NCBI GenBank assembly: GCA_916700875.1
Contig: CAKAKS010000062.1
Span: forward strand, 7,900,373 to 7,964,372
DNA from: Sebastes aleutianus
Lineage: Eukaryota > Chordata > Actinopteri > Perciformes > Sebastidae
Length of the DNA stretch: 64,000 bases
Direction of reading: 5' to 3'
Shown here: positions 48,061-61,700 of the stretch, piece after piece
How the letters are laid out: each line of letters begins with the position of its first letter
Numbering within the stretch: position 1 is the stretch's first letter
Program-made: the position numbers and the translations under genes
The notes under the pieces: generated by a model
What the model saw: only the letters and a program-made list of their open reading frames with translations
Told to the model about the DNA's origin: nothing
The model's database searches: none

Positions 48061-50988
48061 AAATACACATTGGAAAATAAAACTCTGTTACGATCCATAG
48101 CTTATCATAGCATGTGTGCATGTCTGCCTGCAAAGAAGCAGATGTGGAGGGATGACACAAGCACTGGGTGACGGCTGTATGTTGATGATCCGTCACAGTC
48201 CTCATGGGAAGTCTCGTGGGTTTCCACTAACCGTACCAGCAGTGTGGTAGCATGTCTGGGAAATGGCACAAAAAAGTCTGATACCTGCAACTATAACACC
48301 AGGGATTTATAAACAGTTTTCAGACAAAACTAGGGTCCTCCCCATCTAACAGCTTCACTCACAATTGATTTTTTTAGAATATGGGGAGCCACTTTAATGT
48401 TTGATTTACTCAACTCATTGTACTGACATCAGCTGCCGTCCACCTCCAGCATGGCAGGTTTATTACACACCATTCACCGTTCAACTACAGTAAGCCCTTT
48501 GCTGGTTTTTGATCCTATGATTTTTTTTGATCAAATTCCATACAAACGTGTTTCACAATATTTAATGATTATTATATATATGAGTATCCTGAGCTTTAGT
48601 GTCATGTGATCTAAATGCTGTTTCAGATGATTTTTTTATCCCGCCAAAAACAGATTATAAAGGTCACCACAAAATATTGCTTACAGGCAACCTAAATCCA
48701 AAAAGAAATAATTTGGTTATCAGCCATTAATCAATATTGGTTGAACCGTATGAACTCTCTGAAAAAGTCTTGCATTGCATACCAAATCAGTTTTGAAGTG
48801 GTACATCTCATGGTCTGTTCATATTAAACTGCGCTGTCATCGTTTTTGACACAACTTTTTTTTTTTAACATCCCTGTTCTTGAGTTCCAGCACTGCTTTT
48901 TTTCTGTCCATTACACAAATGTGGCTGTGGACAATTATCTGGTCCTGTTTAGTGTGCCATTTAAGCTGAGTAGACAAAGTGTGGGTGAAAGGTTGTCTAG
49001 CAGAATGTAATGTTCAAAAAACTAACAGTCAGGCAATGAAACTCTGGACTAAAGCTTGTTTAGAGTATGAAACGTGCATATGCAAATATTTCAAAATATT
49101 TTTTGTCTCTATGACTTCAGTTATTTGGTGGACAACAACCACATTGCTATGATTATTATGCACAATATGCTTATAGACGGGGTGCTGTATGCGGTGAGAA
49201 AATACTAGTTCCTCTGTATTGCCTCCAAAATCAATGTTTAGTTCCTTAGCTGGGCTATAAGTGCTCTTCACAGACCTACAGTATGTACAGTACTCTCAAG
49301 GCTTACTAGTATTGAACTGCCTCACTGCTTGGATCCAGTTTATTATTGCTGCCAAGAATATACATTTCATTAACTGAACTCTAAATTCATAACAAACTGA
49401 ACAGAAGAAAGTGCAATAAAACAGAATTTTGACAACTAAACCAGTATTTTTAAACACAACCAATATCATGCGCTGAGTCTTTTCTATGTGTCTATAACAC
49501 ACATTTGTAACATTAAAACAAACGGCAACAAATAGAGGATGAAAATATCTGAAGCACTTCTTCTCTGAGTTTCTTTTTCAAATGAGGTTTCAGCCTTTGA
49601 CACGACTCGTACTGATAACGGTTTGACACATCTGGCCAGCTGTGATCACAGCTGTCACAACTATTGCTGCTAACTTTTAAGTGGAAAAATTACATGTGCA
49701 TGTGCAATTACTAATGTGATATAGTTCATCAGAACACACACTGCATCAAACAAATGGCTCTCCCTAGATACTTTAACACTTTCTGCATTTCAGTGATGAG
49801 TGTGGCAAGTGTGGTATGTTGTAAGAGAGCTGTATCCTACAGTTTCACAGCCTGTGTCCAGTGTCGGTGTCTTTGCCGGTGCACCCAGAGTTCCTAACTG
49901 TGCTCCTGAGAGTGTGTACATCCCTGAAGCAGACATACAGTATGGATGACCTCAAAAGACGCCTCAAGAGGATGCGTGAGGCTGCAAAGTTGCAATGCAT
50001 TCTGAAAACTTAAAAAGGGACAAATAGTTAAAACTAGTGGTTCTGTGAGTGATTAAGTATGTTTCCCGCTCTTTGCCAGTTCTTGTGAGATGTCACACTG
50101 TGTAGAAGGACATCACACTGTGACTGACGTGGCAAATTTCAGTTCACTTCCTTAATCATCCTCCAGATCTTGCACGGTAATTGTTCGGTGTCACGTCGGG
50201 CTACCGTATCTGAAAGTGGCCGCTATGCAGACGACCCGAGTCATGCTCCACATCTCTGGTAACATTCATTTTACATCCAAACGGGAGGAACAGCTGTCTC
50301 TTTCCACTGAGAGCACATTGTGCTTCCTTTTCATCTGTCATTGTGTCCCAAGTGAAGGACACAGATGCCAGTGCTAACCCCCATGGTGTGCGACTGCCCA
50401 GAGTCGATTGCCATTAGAATGGCAACAGACTGGCCGACAGCTGATCCTTTGCAGAGTGCTCTTCCTCTTCCCATGGGACAGTCACACTGATCATGTGGCC
50501 GGCGGTGCTGAATCTCTTCCTCGGGCTACCTTCTTTTGAGCCGAGACAACCTAGAGACGTGACCAAAAAAAAACAAAAGACTTCAGAAGATCATCACCGA
50601 AACATTTTATCTTACAATATAACATAAAAAAAGGGTGAGCTTTGTGGGTAAAAAAAAAAGTAGGTTTAGTATCCTGTTTGTATCAGTTGCTCCCTCAAAA
50701 GACAAAGTTGTTTGCTGTAGTGCATAATATTATATTCTTAGTATCTCATTCTGATCATGAAACAGAAAAGACCTAAAAACACAGCATGTCTTGTGTGCTC
50801 TGCTTACTTTTTCACTGATATGTCTGTGGGAGAAAAAGGCAGAAACAGCATTGGCTTTGAGGCATCTTTTCCCCACATCACTGAACAGGATGTGTTCACA
50901 CTGGTCCAATCTGCAATGAACCTCTGCATCACCACCACCACCACCACTTATGTTTCTTCTTCTTCTTCCTCCAGCACCAGCCTGTCTG

Positions 50989-51258
50989 TCACTCAAGGTA
51001 CCCCTCAAACATATCCAGCTCGGTGTCCGTGTCGTAGGGGACAGAGGCCGGGTCGGACAGCACCCCGAGGTCCACCAGCGCCTGGTCCATGTCCTCAGGC
51101 AGAAACACTATCCCCACATTCAGCACGATGTACTCCATCAGGAATGCATAGTAGAGGATCAGGACGTTCACAAAGAACAGGCCCAGATAAAACATATATG
51201 GGAGTTCGTCCAACAGCGATTCCACCGAATCTATCTGGGCATAAATTGGCTGTGTCAT
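50989..51258 (-). CDS. dexi: dexi, dexamethasone-induced protein homologue, 89 aa
   Basis: Uninterrupted 89-codon frame, stop TGA at 50989-50991. Residues from about 22 on (MFYLGLFFVNVLILYYAFLM, then NVGIVFLPEDMDQALVDLGVLSDP) are nearly identical to the remembered human DEXI (95 aa). One hydrophobic membrane-spanning segment lies at about residues 22-42, with an acidic C-terminus ending YLE. The N-terminal ~20 residues are variable in the family. The start ATG is in a weak context (T at -3, A at +4) with an in-frame TGA 17 codons upstream. An acceptor (TTTTGCAG on the minus strand, ending at 51381) suggests the coding exon begins at 51380 and that a non-coding exon lies upstream. Molecular function is not established; it is a neighbour of clec16a in all vertebrates I know of. 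Confidence 0.93.
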   Translation of the reverse strand: MTQPIYAQIDSVESLLDELPYMFYLGLFFVNVLILYYAFLMEYIVLNVGIVFLPEDMDQALVDLGVLSDPASVPYDTDTELDMFEGYLE

Positions 51259-51310
51259 AGAAAAGAAAGAGAGCCAGGATGTGGCGGACTGGAGTCAGCT
51301 GGTGTCACCG

Positions 51311-51364
51311 CTAGAAGTCTCCCTGGGGTGATGGTGATGGTGATGGTGATGTTGGGGCGTCCAT
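51311..51364 (-). promoter_or_regulatory. upstream ORF in the dexi 5' leader, 17 codons
   Basis: ATG at 51364 (G at -3, G at +4, a strong context) opens a short frame rich in Ser-Pro pairs, ending TAG at 51313-51311, 52 nt before the dexi ATG. It lies in the same predicted exon. Such uORFs often limit translation of the main frame. Confidence 0.5.
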
Positions 51365-51789
51365 TTCGGCTCGTCCCAACCTGCAAAACAGTGATTGAGA
51401 GGCAGATTTTAAGAGCTAATTTATCTGTATGGTCCAAAAGAAAACGACAGCAACACAGGTAGACATTCATAGGTAGTAATAACCCAAAACATCCCGTTAG
51501 TTTAGCTAGCTCCACGCATATTCTTTGATATTCACGCCATGCCAGCCTGCTATAAGGCTAACAACAGTTGCTAATGACAACTAACCTAACAGGAACATTT
51601 ACTGTAAGCAAAGTTATTTGGAGTTTGTTTTGTACACACACAGCCGTACCGGAAAAATACGAAACATTCACAAAATACACGCTTCTGTCGATGTTTTTAC
51701 AGCTAAAACGACGTCCCGTCTACTAACATGTTTTAGCCAACTGCATCAAAACAGTCCCCGACCACAAAGCGACACCTGAAGCCTCGGGA

Positions 51790-51835
51790 GCTGATTGGCT
51801 ACCCGCTTTGCAGGCTCGGGCTGTGATTGGCTCTT
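51790..51835 (-). promoter_or_regulatory. paired CCAAT boxes of the dexi promoter
   Basis: ATTGG at 51794-51798 and 51826-51830, i.e. two minus-strand CCAAT boxes 32 bp apart (three helical turns), in a GC-richer stretch ~530 bp upstream of the dexi ATG. Confidence 0.5.
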
Positions 51836-51957
51836 TGAGGTGTCGATCAGCTCCGCAAGGACGTGTCGCGTGCTTTAATCGTCACTGCTAAACAACGGAA
51901 GTGCATGTTGTAGTTTTCATCCACTCGACTATCGAGCGTCTACCGTTGGGAGAGAAC

Positions 51958-52708
51958 TAGTGATGGGAATTCAGGCTCTTTTTAGTGAGCCAGATCATTT
52001 GGCCTCAGCTCACCAAAGAAGAGCCGGCTCTTTCGGCTCCCAAACGGCTCTTCGTTTTTACCACTTCTGCCTTTTTATAATTCAGTCAAATTTAGCACTG
52101 TTTTGACCTATGATTAGTATGTGTGCACATATATCACTTAAATTATTCAATATCATTTCCAGAATAGCATAATTATACATGCTGCTTCGTTTCCGACTGC
52201 CGCTCATCTTAGTAATATGTATAAGTATGAGTATGAGTAATGCATCTTATGTGTGTAAACCAATCCTTTGGTCAATAATTGTAATGTAGTGTAGTGTAAT
52301 ATAATATAATAATGGCAGGAGGGGTAATATTAGTGTTCTGTGTCACTTCTGGAAAGTGGCATTGGTTTAACCAGTGAAGATCTGAACTACTTCCTGAACC
52401 AGTCACACGGTATGGCCGTGCAGCGAGACTTCGGACGTCATCAATGACGTAATTGGTCTAAAACGATACAAGCCTCAATACGCGCATCGCGGAAAACTTC
52501 CTGGAAAACACTCGCTCCGAAGCCTCGGCACAGCACGTAACATCACTAGTGCATGGAGTGCCCGTGGCGCGGAGAAGATCGTCCTATCATTCTGCCTTGA
52601 ATTAATTAAAGAAATAAAAAAACGGCTCACGGACGGGAGCCGGCTCTTATAGTTCACTTAAAAGAGCCTGCTAAATGAACCGGCTCGTTCGTGACCAGCA
52701 CATCACTA
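51958..52708. mobile_element. hAT MITE in the dexi/clec16a promoter, perfect 8-bp target duplication
   Basis: The ends TAGTGATG and CATCACTA enclose 751 bp. GAGAGAAC is repeated at 51950-51957 and 52709-52716. Longer sub-terminal inverted words (gagccggctcttt / agccggctctt, gaaccggctc) extend the symmetry. A further CATCACTA-like end at about 52541-52548 suggests an element nested inside. Confidence 0.9.
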
Positions 52709-52714
52709 GAGAGA

Positions 52715-52728
52715 ACTACAACTCCCAG
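52715..52728 (+). promoter_or_regulatory. ZNF143/Staf-type promoter motif
   Basis: ACTACAACTCCCAG matches the ACTACAAYTCCCAG consensus common in bidirectional vertebrate promoters. It overlaps the right target duplication of the hAT element and lies 187 bp before the clec16a ATG. Confidence 0.65.
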
Positions 52729-52914
52729 ACAACCTATCCACCAACTCTGTTACGTAATGACCCCTCAGCGCTGCTGTCGCCGCCTATCACCTTCTGTTTG
52801 CTAAGTAGCTATAGCTGTACGGGTGAAAGTGGGTGTAATGGATAGATGCGGACACTAACGTTAGCAGAAATAACGTGCCTGTGAAAACATTACATCCCCG
52901 TTAAAACCACCACT

Positions 52915-55692
52915 ATGTTCGGCCGGTCACGGAGCTGGGTTGGAGGACAAGGGAAGACTAAAAACATCCACTCTCTGGACCATCTGAAGTGAGTAGCTTT
53001 AGCATCAGACACATGCTAACGTTAGCCTCCATGACAACCAGCTGAGAACGACTGTCAGCGGTATTGTTAGCCTTGTTGTTAACAGCTACAATAACAGTAG
53101 TTAGATAACTAACTAACTAATCTAACACATGGTTGCTGTGTGGTTTCTATTCTGTTTGGTAAAGTAGACAGACATGCGAGCTAACGTTAGCTGTTAGCCT
53201 TTAATTGAAACCCTAAAACAGAACTGAGACTAGTTACTTTAATAGTTTGGGACAATAAAGTCGGTTCTGAATATTTGACGAGCTGAGAATCGGAGCTGTT
53301 AAAGGGCTTTTGCACAGGTGTTTTCAGTTCCTGGCTGATTAGCCAGACCTGTGTTTTAGTAGAAGTTGAGCTATGCTGCCAATTACTGAGCGCACCCAAA
53401 GTCTATGTACCAATCAGAGAGGCAGAAGTTAAACTTGTCTGACCACAACAGGTGCAATAAATTAACCAGAGATTGAAGGAGGATAATCAAGCTCAGTCTG
53501 CACACACACCCACAGAAGCAATCTAATCAGGCCAAATAAGTGAAAACACCTGTGTAGGTTTTTATGTATTTATTTTTATTTGACCTTTATTTAACCAGGT
53601 AAAATCGATTGAGAACCAATTCTCATTTACAATGATGACCTGGCCAAGAGGTAGCAGCAAGAGTATAAAAACACAGTCCACACAAGCGACACAAACAGCA
53701 CAGATACAGTATGACAAACCTACAATATGCCATGACAAGACATGAGAAAATGGCTAAAAACAGCATAGGTAAATTAATAGGTCAGAAATGAATAAACATT
53801 ATGAACAAAAAAAGGTGGATTACTGAAAGTTCTTTGTAAAATTGTAATGGAAGAGAGAGAGAGAGAAGTGAGGCCTGGTCAGCAAGTACAGCAGTCAACT
53901 ATGACTTGTGTACAGTGTAGGGGCTTTAATTGGATGACACTAATTGGAGATGATCCATTGAGTATAAATTAGAAGCTACCTTTGTGGGCTCATAGTAATA
54001 ACTCTTTTCATTTTTATTTTACATATTTGATTTGAACATTAATATTCTGGTCTGTGGAGCAGCTTCCAGATGTCTCGATATCACTACCAGAGATTGAAGG
54101 AGATAATCAAGCTCAGTCTGCACACACACACCCACAGAAGCAATGTAACACCAACACAAGGGATGCCAACAAACTGAACAGGCTGGTGAGGAAGGCTGGG
54201 TCTGTGGTTGGATCTGAACTGGACGATCTGGAGGTGGTGGCAGAGGTGGAGGATGAGGAGGAAGCTGGACGTTATCCTGGAGAACCCCTCCCACCCCCTC
54301 CATGATGAGCTAGTCAAGATGAGGAGCACCTTCAGCCACAGACTCATCCCCCCTCGGCACAATACAAAGCGGCAATACAGTAGCAACTATGAAAAATAAC
54401 TATAATGTTGTATTTTTATTAGATAGATAGATGTACTTTATTGATCCTAAATTGGGAAATTATTGCGTTACAGCAGCAGGTTATCCAGGTAAGGCACAGG
54501 AACAGCAAATATACGATAAATAACACTAGAGATAATATCTATAGCATACATAATATAAAGAATATATTAGAATACACTATAAATATACCCGACTACTACA
54601 ACTAGCTTAGAAAATATGAACATAGAATAACAATAACATACTATATACAATAGCAAAGTGTGTAATGACATACTATACTATGACTATGACATACTAGACT
54701 CCCACCCCCTCTATGATGAGCTAGTCATAATGAGGAGCACCTTCAGCCACAGACTCATCCCCCCTCGGCACAACACAAAGCGCCTGGGTCAGTCCTTCAT
54801 GCTGGTAGCCATCAGGCTCCACAACCAAGGCTCTACTGACCCCCATATGAGAACTATGAGGACTTTAAGACCTTTAAACATGCACTATCTGCAACCATCT
54901 TGGACTCAAACCACTGGCACACTTTAAACTTACTTTACACTATACATCCTATATACCACTTTATAGACTGCACATATGTACATATTACATTTATTTATTG
55001 CACATACTACATTTATTTATTGACAGACTGCACACACTATGTTCACCCATTCACTCTGTATCTTTTATATCTCTATTATTGTTTTTATCATTTTTGTATA
55101 CCTTTACCTCTCCTGTGTTTCACTCTGTTTGCTGATGTTGCTGCTTTGACACCTGAATTTTTTTTTTCATATAGATTTTATTTGAACATTATTATTCTGG
55201 TCTGTGGAGCAGCTTCCGGATGTCTCAATATCACTACAGTCTTTCTTTTTGCTGTTACGTTTAGCGAGATATTTGTACAAATGATTACTGGCTCTGTTCT
55301 TTACCACTTTTCTTCCCACACATCTTCCCTTCATTTGTGTCTTTCCATCAGGTATATGTACCATGTCCTGACTAAAAACACCACAGTGACAGATCACAAC
55401 CGAAACCTTCTAGTGGAGACCATCCGCTCCATTACAGAGATCCTCATCTGGGGGGACCAAAATGACAGCTCTGTGTTTGAGTAAGTACCAGTCGACGACG
55501 TCTTTATGCCAAATCCCTCACCCCTCACCTGTAGCTACAAATATGTAGATGTGACTCCTGCTGGGCAATATATCAATAGTATATCAATATCCTGATGTGA
55601 GACTAGATACCGTCTTCGATTTTGGATATTAAAATATCATGATATGGCATAAGTGTTTTTTTTCTGGTTTTAAAGGCTGCATTATAGTGTGT

Positions 55693-55746
<54 letters not shown>

Positions 55747-58700
55747 TTTTTTAAATTTCAGAATTTACCAAACTGTTCTAGCTGTTATATTATTTGCCTT
55801 TACCCACTTAGTTATTATATCCACATTACTAATGATTATTTATCAAAAATCTCATTGTGTAAATATTTTGTAAAAGCACCAATAGTCAACCCTACAACAT
55901 CGTCACAATATCGGTATTGAGGTATTTGGTCAAAAATATTGTGTTATTTGATTTTCTCCATATTGCCCAGCCTTACTCCTGCATGGGGATCAAAATGACA
56001 GCATTTTATTTACTTGTATTTGAATCTCTATTCATATAGGCAAGGTTTGCTATTTGTGCACACTGACTCATGGATTTGAACAGATGCACAAGGGAGATCT
56101 TTGAACAGGCAAACTTCAACTTGGAAACTCTTCTTCAACATTATAACTAATAGATAGATGGATAAGTGTCCTACCCCCACCTTCTTTCTATAGAGCAACA
56201 TTGCTAGCAACTGAGCCACCATGCTGCTGCTCTGCTCTTGACTGTGAACCATTCAAAACTAAGCAAAACTGTGTCTCTGCATCAAAGACATTCCTGTTTT
56301 TCTTCCAGTTATGCTGACTCTGCACAAAATAGTAACGTTTTGACTCCAGATTGTGTGGGAAAAATACATATTGGTATTAAAAAAGAAAAAGTAGATATTA
56401 TTTTATTCAAAAAAAAATATTCTGGGGAAGTAAATGTTTGTATAGTGTATTTTGTAAGGCGACAGCATTAACCCCCCGCCCCCACTCCAAACCACTGAAG
56501 CATTTCAGTCGTTTCCGGGGACTCAAGCTCATGAAACCGTAGTGTTTTGCTTTTAATCAGATGCAGCTCTGCAATTAGTGCCGCATGTCATCACTTCTAT
56601 TTATCCACTTCGCCACCTCTGACTCTATTATATGAAACAGGAAATGGCTTCGAAGAGCAGAAAAGCCACAGAGGATGTTGAAAGAGTACTTTGTGTTATC
56701 AGGAAACCCTTAGAATAAACATGGACATGAACAGTCACTTTGAATTTTGTCTGTCATTGGCTGTTTTTTTTTGTTGTTTTTTTTCATTTCAGTAAGAGTT
56801 GAACTGAGCTGCAGTCTTGTTGTGACATTATGATAATGATTTTTATACAGAATAACTAAACAAAATATGAAATATCAATGGTGCAAAGTACTGGAGTGCT
56901 CCTGTCTTTCTAAATTCAGTATTTACTGTGGGGTAGCTAGAGTTAGCCAGTTTGAGATCTGGTCCAATGAACATTAACTTGAAGTGATAAACTGCAATTT
57001 TTTTAAGGGTGAAATGAGCAGTATGCGGGTACAGAATATTGACATAGTACAGCACACAAATTATGTGTTCCAGTCTTTTTTTTTAAGCTTAGTTTTTGAC
57101 ACATTGTTTTTATTAGATGGTGACAGTATCGATATAGACAGGAAACATAGGCAGAGAGGAGGTATAAATGCAAGACAGGTCCATTGCTGTAATCAAATCA
57201 GTGGCATTGTGGGTATACGGTATGGGTCTTAACTACTAGTCCAACAGGATGCTGCAAAAGAGAAATGTTCTTCTGTCTGATAATTATATTTCAACATCAA
57301 GTCATCGTGAGCTGACTCCTGTATGTGTCTGTGTGTTCTCTCTTGTATATATGTTCAGCTTCTTCCTGGAGAAGAACATGTTTGCCTTCTTCCTGAACAT
57401 CCTGCGTCAGAAGTCGGGGCGCTACGTGTGCGTCCAACTCCTCCAGACCCTCAACATACTGTTTGAGAACATCAGCCATGAGACTTCCCTATGTAAGTAT
57501 TTGAATCGGCACTGGTTGAAAATATAAAAACATATATTATGTAATGCATTGCAATTAAATAGCCCTGTAACAAGTCATATACATTTCTTAAAATGTTGTA
57601 ATTTGAATGCTGCTTTATGAATTTGTGTGGTGACTCATATGGTATGCTTTGAGGCTGTGGTGGCGTTGTGAACATAATATAATGCACTTCCTTTGTATTG
57701 AAAGGTGTTTCTATTATATATAAGAATATTAGAAAAATGTTACTAATACAATCAAAGGCTGCAACTAATGATTATTTTTCTTATTTCTTAATTTTTATTT
57801 TTTTTTTTGTAGTTTGTGGTATTAGATTGGATTTGTGGTGACATTTTTTTTTAGTCTAGATTAAATATGAGCAGTCAAAGGAACCCATAGTAGTTATTTC
57901 AGGAGTGTTGTATAGGCTTGCCCTAAAATCAGCAGCATGTAGATGTGTTCATGTTTTGTAGGCTAAACTATGCAAGGCATGTTGCACTGCCTTTCTCTGT
58001 TGAAATATACAATGCAGAGCAGCCTACTGCGTTTTTTATTGTTGCTAGGCAACCAAAGACTGATAGATAATATACTGGCATGTATACAGTGAGCTGTTAT
58101 CTTATATAAAGTAAAACATGTTTGCATTTAGGTCAATTGTAGAGGTATTAAAAATCACAGTTTTGTCATCTCAACAGGAATTAATAGTCCTTTCTCATGT
58201 TCACTGTACATAAACAGTTACTGCAGTAGTCCAACAACCTCACCGTTGATCTCATGATAGAAAATCAACTCTCCTCTTTAGGCCTTCAGTGTGCTCTTCT
58301 ACAATCACTGGGCTCTTAAATGGTTAATAGCAAGATTGTCAGCAGTTTCTAAAACCCTGTGCTGTGTGAACAAGTCCGATCAAGTCTCTTCTCCTCTCAG
58401 ATTACCTCTTATCAAACAACCACGTGAACTCCATCATCGTCCACAAGTTTGACTTCTCGGACGAGGAGATCATGGCCTACTACATCTCCTTCCTCAAGAC
58501 CCTGTCGCTCAAACTCAACACCCACACCGTGCACTTCTTCTACAACGAGGTGAGGCCGTAGACGGGTGGGGGATCACAGGCAAGAAAGAGGGACTTAAAG
58601 AAAGGAGAGACATAGAATATCTTTTATTCAGTGTCCACAACTTTTATCACTCTGCACTCTCTATCACAAAGAGGAAGGAGTGAGTGATGAAACAGATTAT

Positions 58701-61700
58701 TAAAACCAGATAGGCAGACTGAAAGGAAAAAAATGACAGTCTGTTCCTTAAATGTAGCATCCTTACTACTCATGATATTTTACAGTGGTACACAAAACCA
58801 CTCTAGGTATATAGAGACAGTTAATTTGTTAAAAATCCAGAAGCTCATTTGTCACTTGCATTTTGTGCAAGTTGACCTGTGTTTGTATTTATCAGGCTAC
58901 TTCTATCCACCACGTCTTCAGCAGCACACTTCCCCTGTGAAAACATCAGCTTCCTGTGTAGATTTAGCCGATCTTGACCGCATTTCATCATTCTCACCAA
59001 CAACTGAAGAAAAAACACATACTTTATTGTAGTAGTTATAGACCACCGTTTTCACAACAAGATCTTGTTTCTTGTCCAAAACTGTCCTTATTCTTTTTTT
59101 AAAACTTTTTCTGTGTGTGTGTGTGTGTGCGCGTGCGTGTGTGGTAATAGATTGTTGCACCAAAGCAAACTAACGCCCTGAATAATCGCTGATGTCATTG
59201 TTGTTACCCTTCAATGTTTCAGCAGTATCTGTAGTCCTTCCATTGGCCTGTGTGTGCTGGGGAAAGTTATTGGTGTACTGTTGATGGTTGCTTTGCCCCT
59301 GAAGCCAAAACCAGACCCAATGTGTAGATGTGAGAGGATATATGTATGTGGTCAAATTACCTATAACTAATGTATTTTATTTGTGATTAATTTTACTTTA
59401 TTTTATTTATCAATTAACAATAAAAGTAAAACCTGCCTCCCTGAGACATTTCTCCTCTCTGGATGTGGAGTTTTAAGTAACTTAGCTGACATTTGTTTAT
59501 AATTCATCTATCACTTAATTTATTATAATTAATTTATAATTTATTGATTTGCCGTTTATTCTCCTCCAGAGGGCGCTATTGGATAGCGCATTACTTTGGC
59601 CACTTCTGTTCCTGTCAGATCTACACAGTTATATTTTTAAGATCAGAGGACACACTCTTGGGTCTGGGTTTGGTGTCGGGGTCAAGATTCTTCATTCGCT
59701 GTGACCTCCGTTTGTTTCTGGCCCTCAACTGCGATTGGCTGGAGGTCACAGTGACTGAGGAACTGTTGGGTAGAGGATCAGGCACTGGCACAGAGAGAGA
59801 GGACTGTAAGATTCAGAACAGCCGGATTGTCTCACGCAAATTTACTACGTGCAGCATGCTGGTATGTTAATACATGTCGCCCATCTAAAGTACTGTTAGA
59901 CTGTTACGAGCAAATGTTCCTTTTGCTCAGCTTGGTCTTTTGAGTGGCTGCGTCCAAAATCGCATACTATATACTCAGTATGTGTAGTATCGTTCAACAT
60001 ATTTTTGTGTGAATAAACAGTAACTTTGTATCTTTTTGGGTGCATTGAACTGTAACTTTTACATTACTTCCTGATAGCCTCCTTGCTGTATGGAAAAGTG
60101 TAACTAACTTTGGACAATCAAAGTCTGAACTAATTAAAAAAATATATTACACCTTATACTTACACTTAAATTGAAACGTTATTGACATTACAGAGCTGTC
60201 CGCCATTGTCTGCTTTAAACATTGTCGTCACTACCACGTTGCATTCTGGAATATTTATGACAGCGTAGTATCCACTGTTTGCATACTGTAATATTTCACC
60301 AGAAATAGTATGCAATTTTTGTACTATTGGTTTTCAGAATGGGCCAAAAACACCCAAATCAAAAGCTTACAATGTGTTCTTTTGCTTGATACTAATATTT
60401 TGATTTGAAGTGCAACGTCTACAAGTCAGAAACAAAATAGGCACACTTATCCATCCAATATAGCACCCCTATTGACTGGATTTTAAGAGTCATGACACAT
60501 TTATCATGAATTCTGTGGTATTTGAGTGGGTTCGCAAGGTAACTCGTAGGCTAGTTGTTTACTGAAGATGGAGAAATTCTAATTTTTTAGTGGCATGTTG
60601 TCCTACAGTAATTCTTTAACACCTCAAAAATATCTTTGACTTTTGTGTATTTGCCCAGCCTGTATTTCTGTAAAAAAAGCAATGCCCAGGCTTTAACATT
60701 CGTAGAACATTTTCTCAGTTAATTAAAGAACTAAATAACAATATTGTAATGTTATTAGGCCTTTCTTATCAAAATGCAATACTACCCAGAATTTCTGTCT
60801 CCACTAGCTGCTTTCTCTCTCTCTCTCTCTCTCTCGCTCGCTCTGTGGTCGTATGAGGCCTGAGCGTGGCGGTGCATTACCGCGCCTTGCTCACCGGCGC
60901 CCCCTCTCTGTCTCCCACACACAGCACACTAATGACTTTGCCCTGTACACCGAGGCCATTAAGTTTTTCAACCACCCTGAAAGCATGGTCCGCATCGCAG
61001 TCCGAACCATCACACTCAACGTCTACAAAGGTGAGTGCTGGGAACACGCATGCGCACATGCTAACCCATACACAGACATGTGTGTGCATACACAAACACT
61101 CCCGAGATGCTGGGACTGCCTACCTACCGCCTTTCTTTGTACTCCTGCCCTCTTCTTGCTGCTGCTGCTTCTGGTGCATGAGCATGACTAACAGGTAATA
61201 CTGTGACAAACAAATACACAATCCGCTTAATTCTTGGCCTTTTAATGTTTCGTCGCCTTCCAATGTATGTGATTTATCATCATTCTAGTGTAAAAGAGTG
61301 TGATGTAGTACAAATAACACCTTTTTAAGCTGTCATTTAACATTGTCCTTTATTTTAAGTTTTTCAAAAGGTCCTGCAACTAAAGTAGTACATGAAAATC
61401 TGGTCATTATTCACAGCAACCTGGTACTAGTCGGAGAATGTCAAGTATCTCTAAACAGGTGTCAGTATGGCTACACCGGATTTGAATGTCTGTTATTTTA
61501 CAGTAATGCCATCTGCCATTAGGCACACATCTTCTCTAATGATGTCTCAGACAGCAGGTCTGCAACACAGACAAGAAATTCAGTAAATATTTGCTAAGAA
61601 CCTGACAGATGAAAGCTGTTCCCCTGGAACTCAGCTGAAATTACAGAAAATATGTAGAAATACATACAGTTCAGAATCTATATACAGCAATATTTGGCTG

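Noticed and set aside
50757..51462. Two ~170-codon plus-strand frames over dexi
   Set aside because: Antisense shadows of dexi and its leader; no known domain.
54900..55484. 194-codon frame ending in clec16a exon 2
   Set aside because: The first part is LINE tail and intron sequence. Only 55352-55480 is coding, as shown by the acceptor and family similarity.
59544..59870. 108-codon plus-strand frame in a clec16a intron
   Set aside because: An acceptor-like CTCCAG precedes it, but the protein resembles nothing I know and the flanking clec16a exons join in phase without it.
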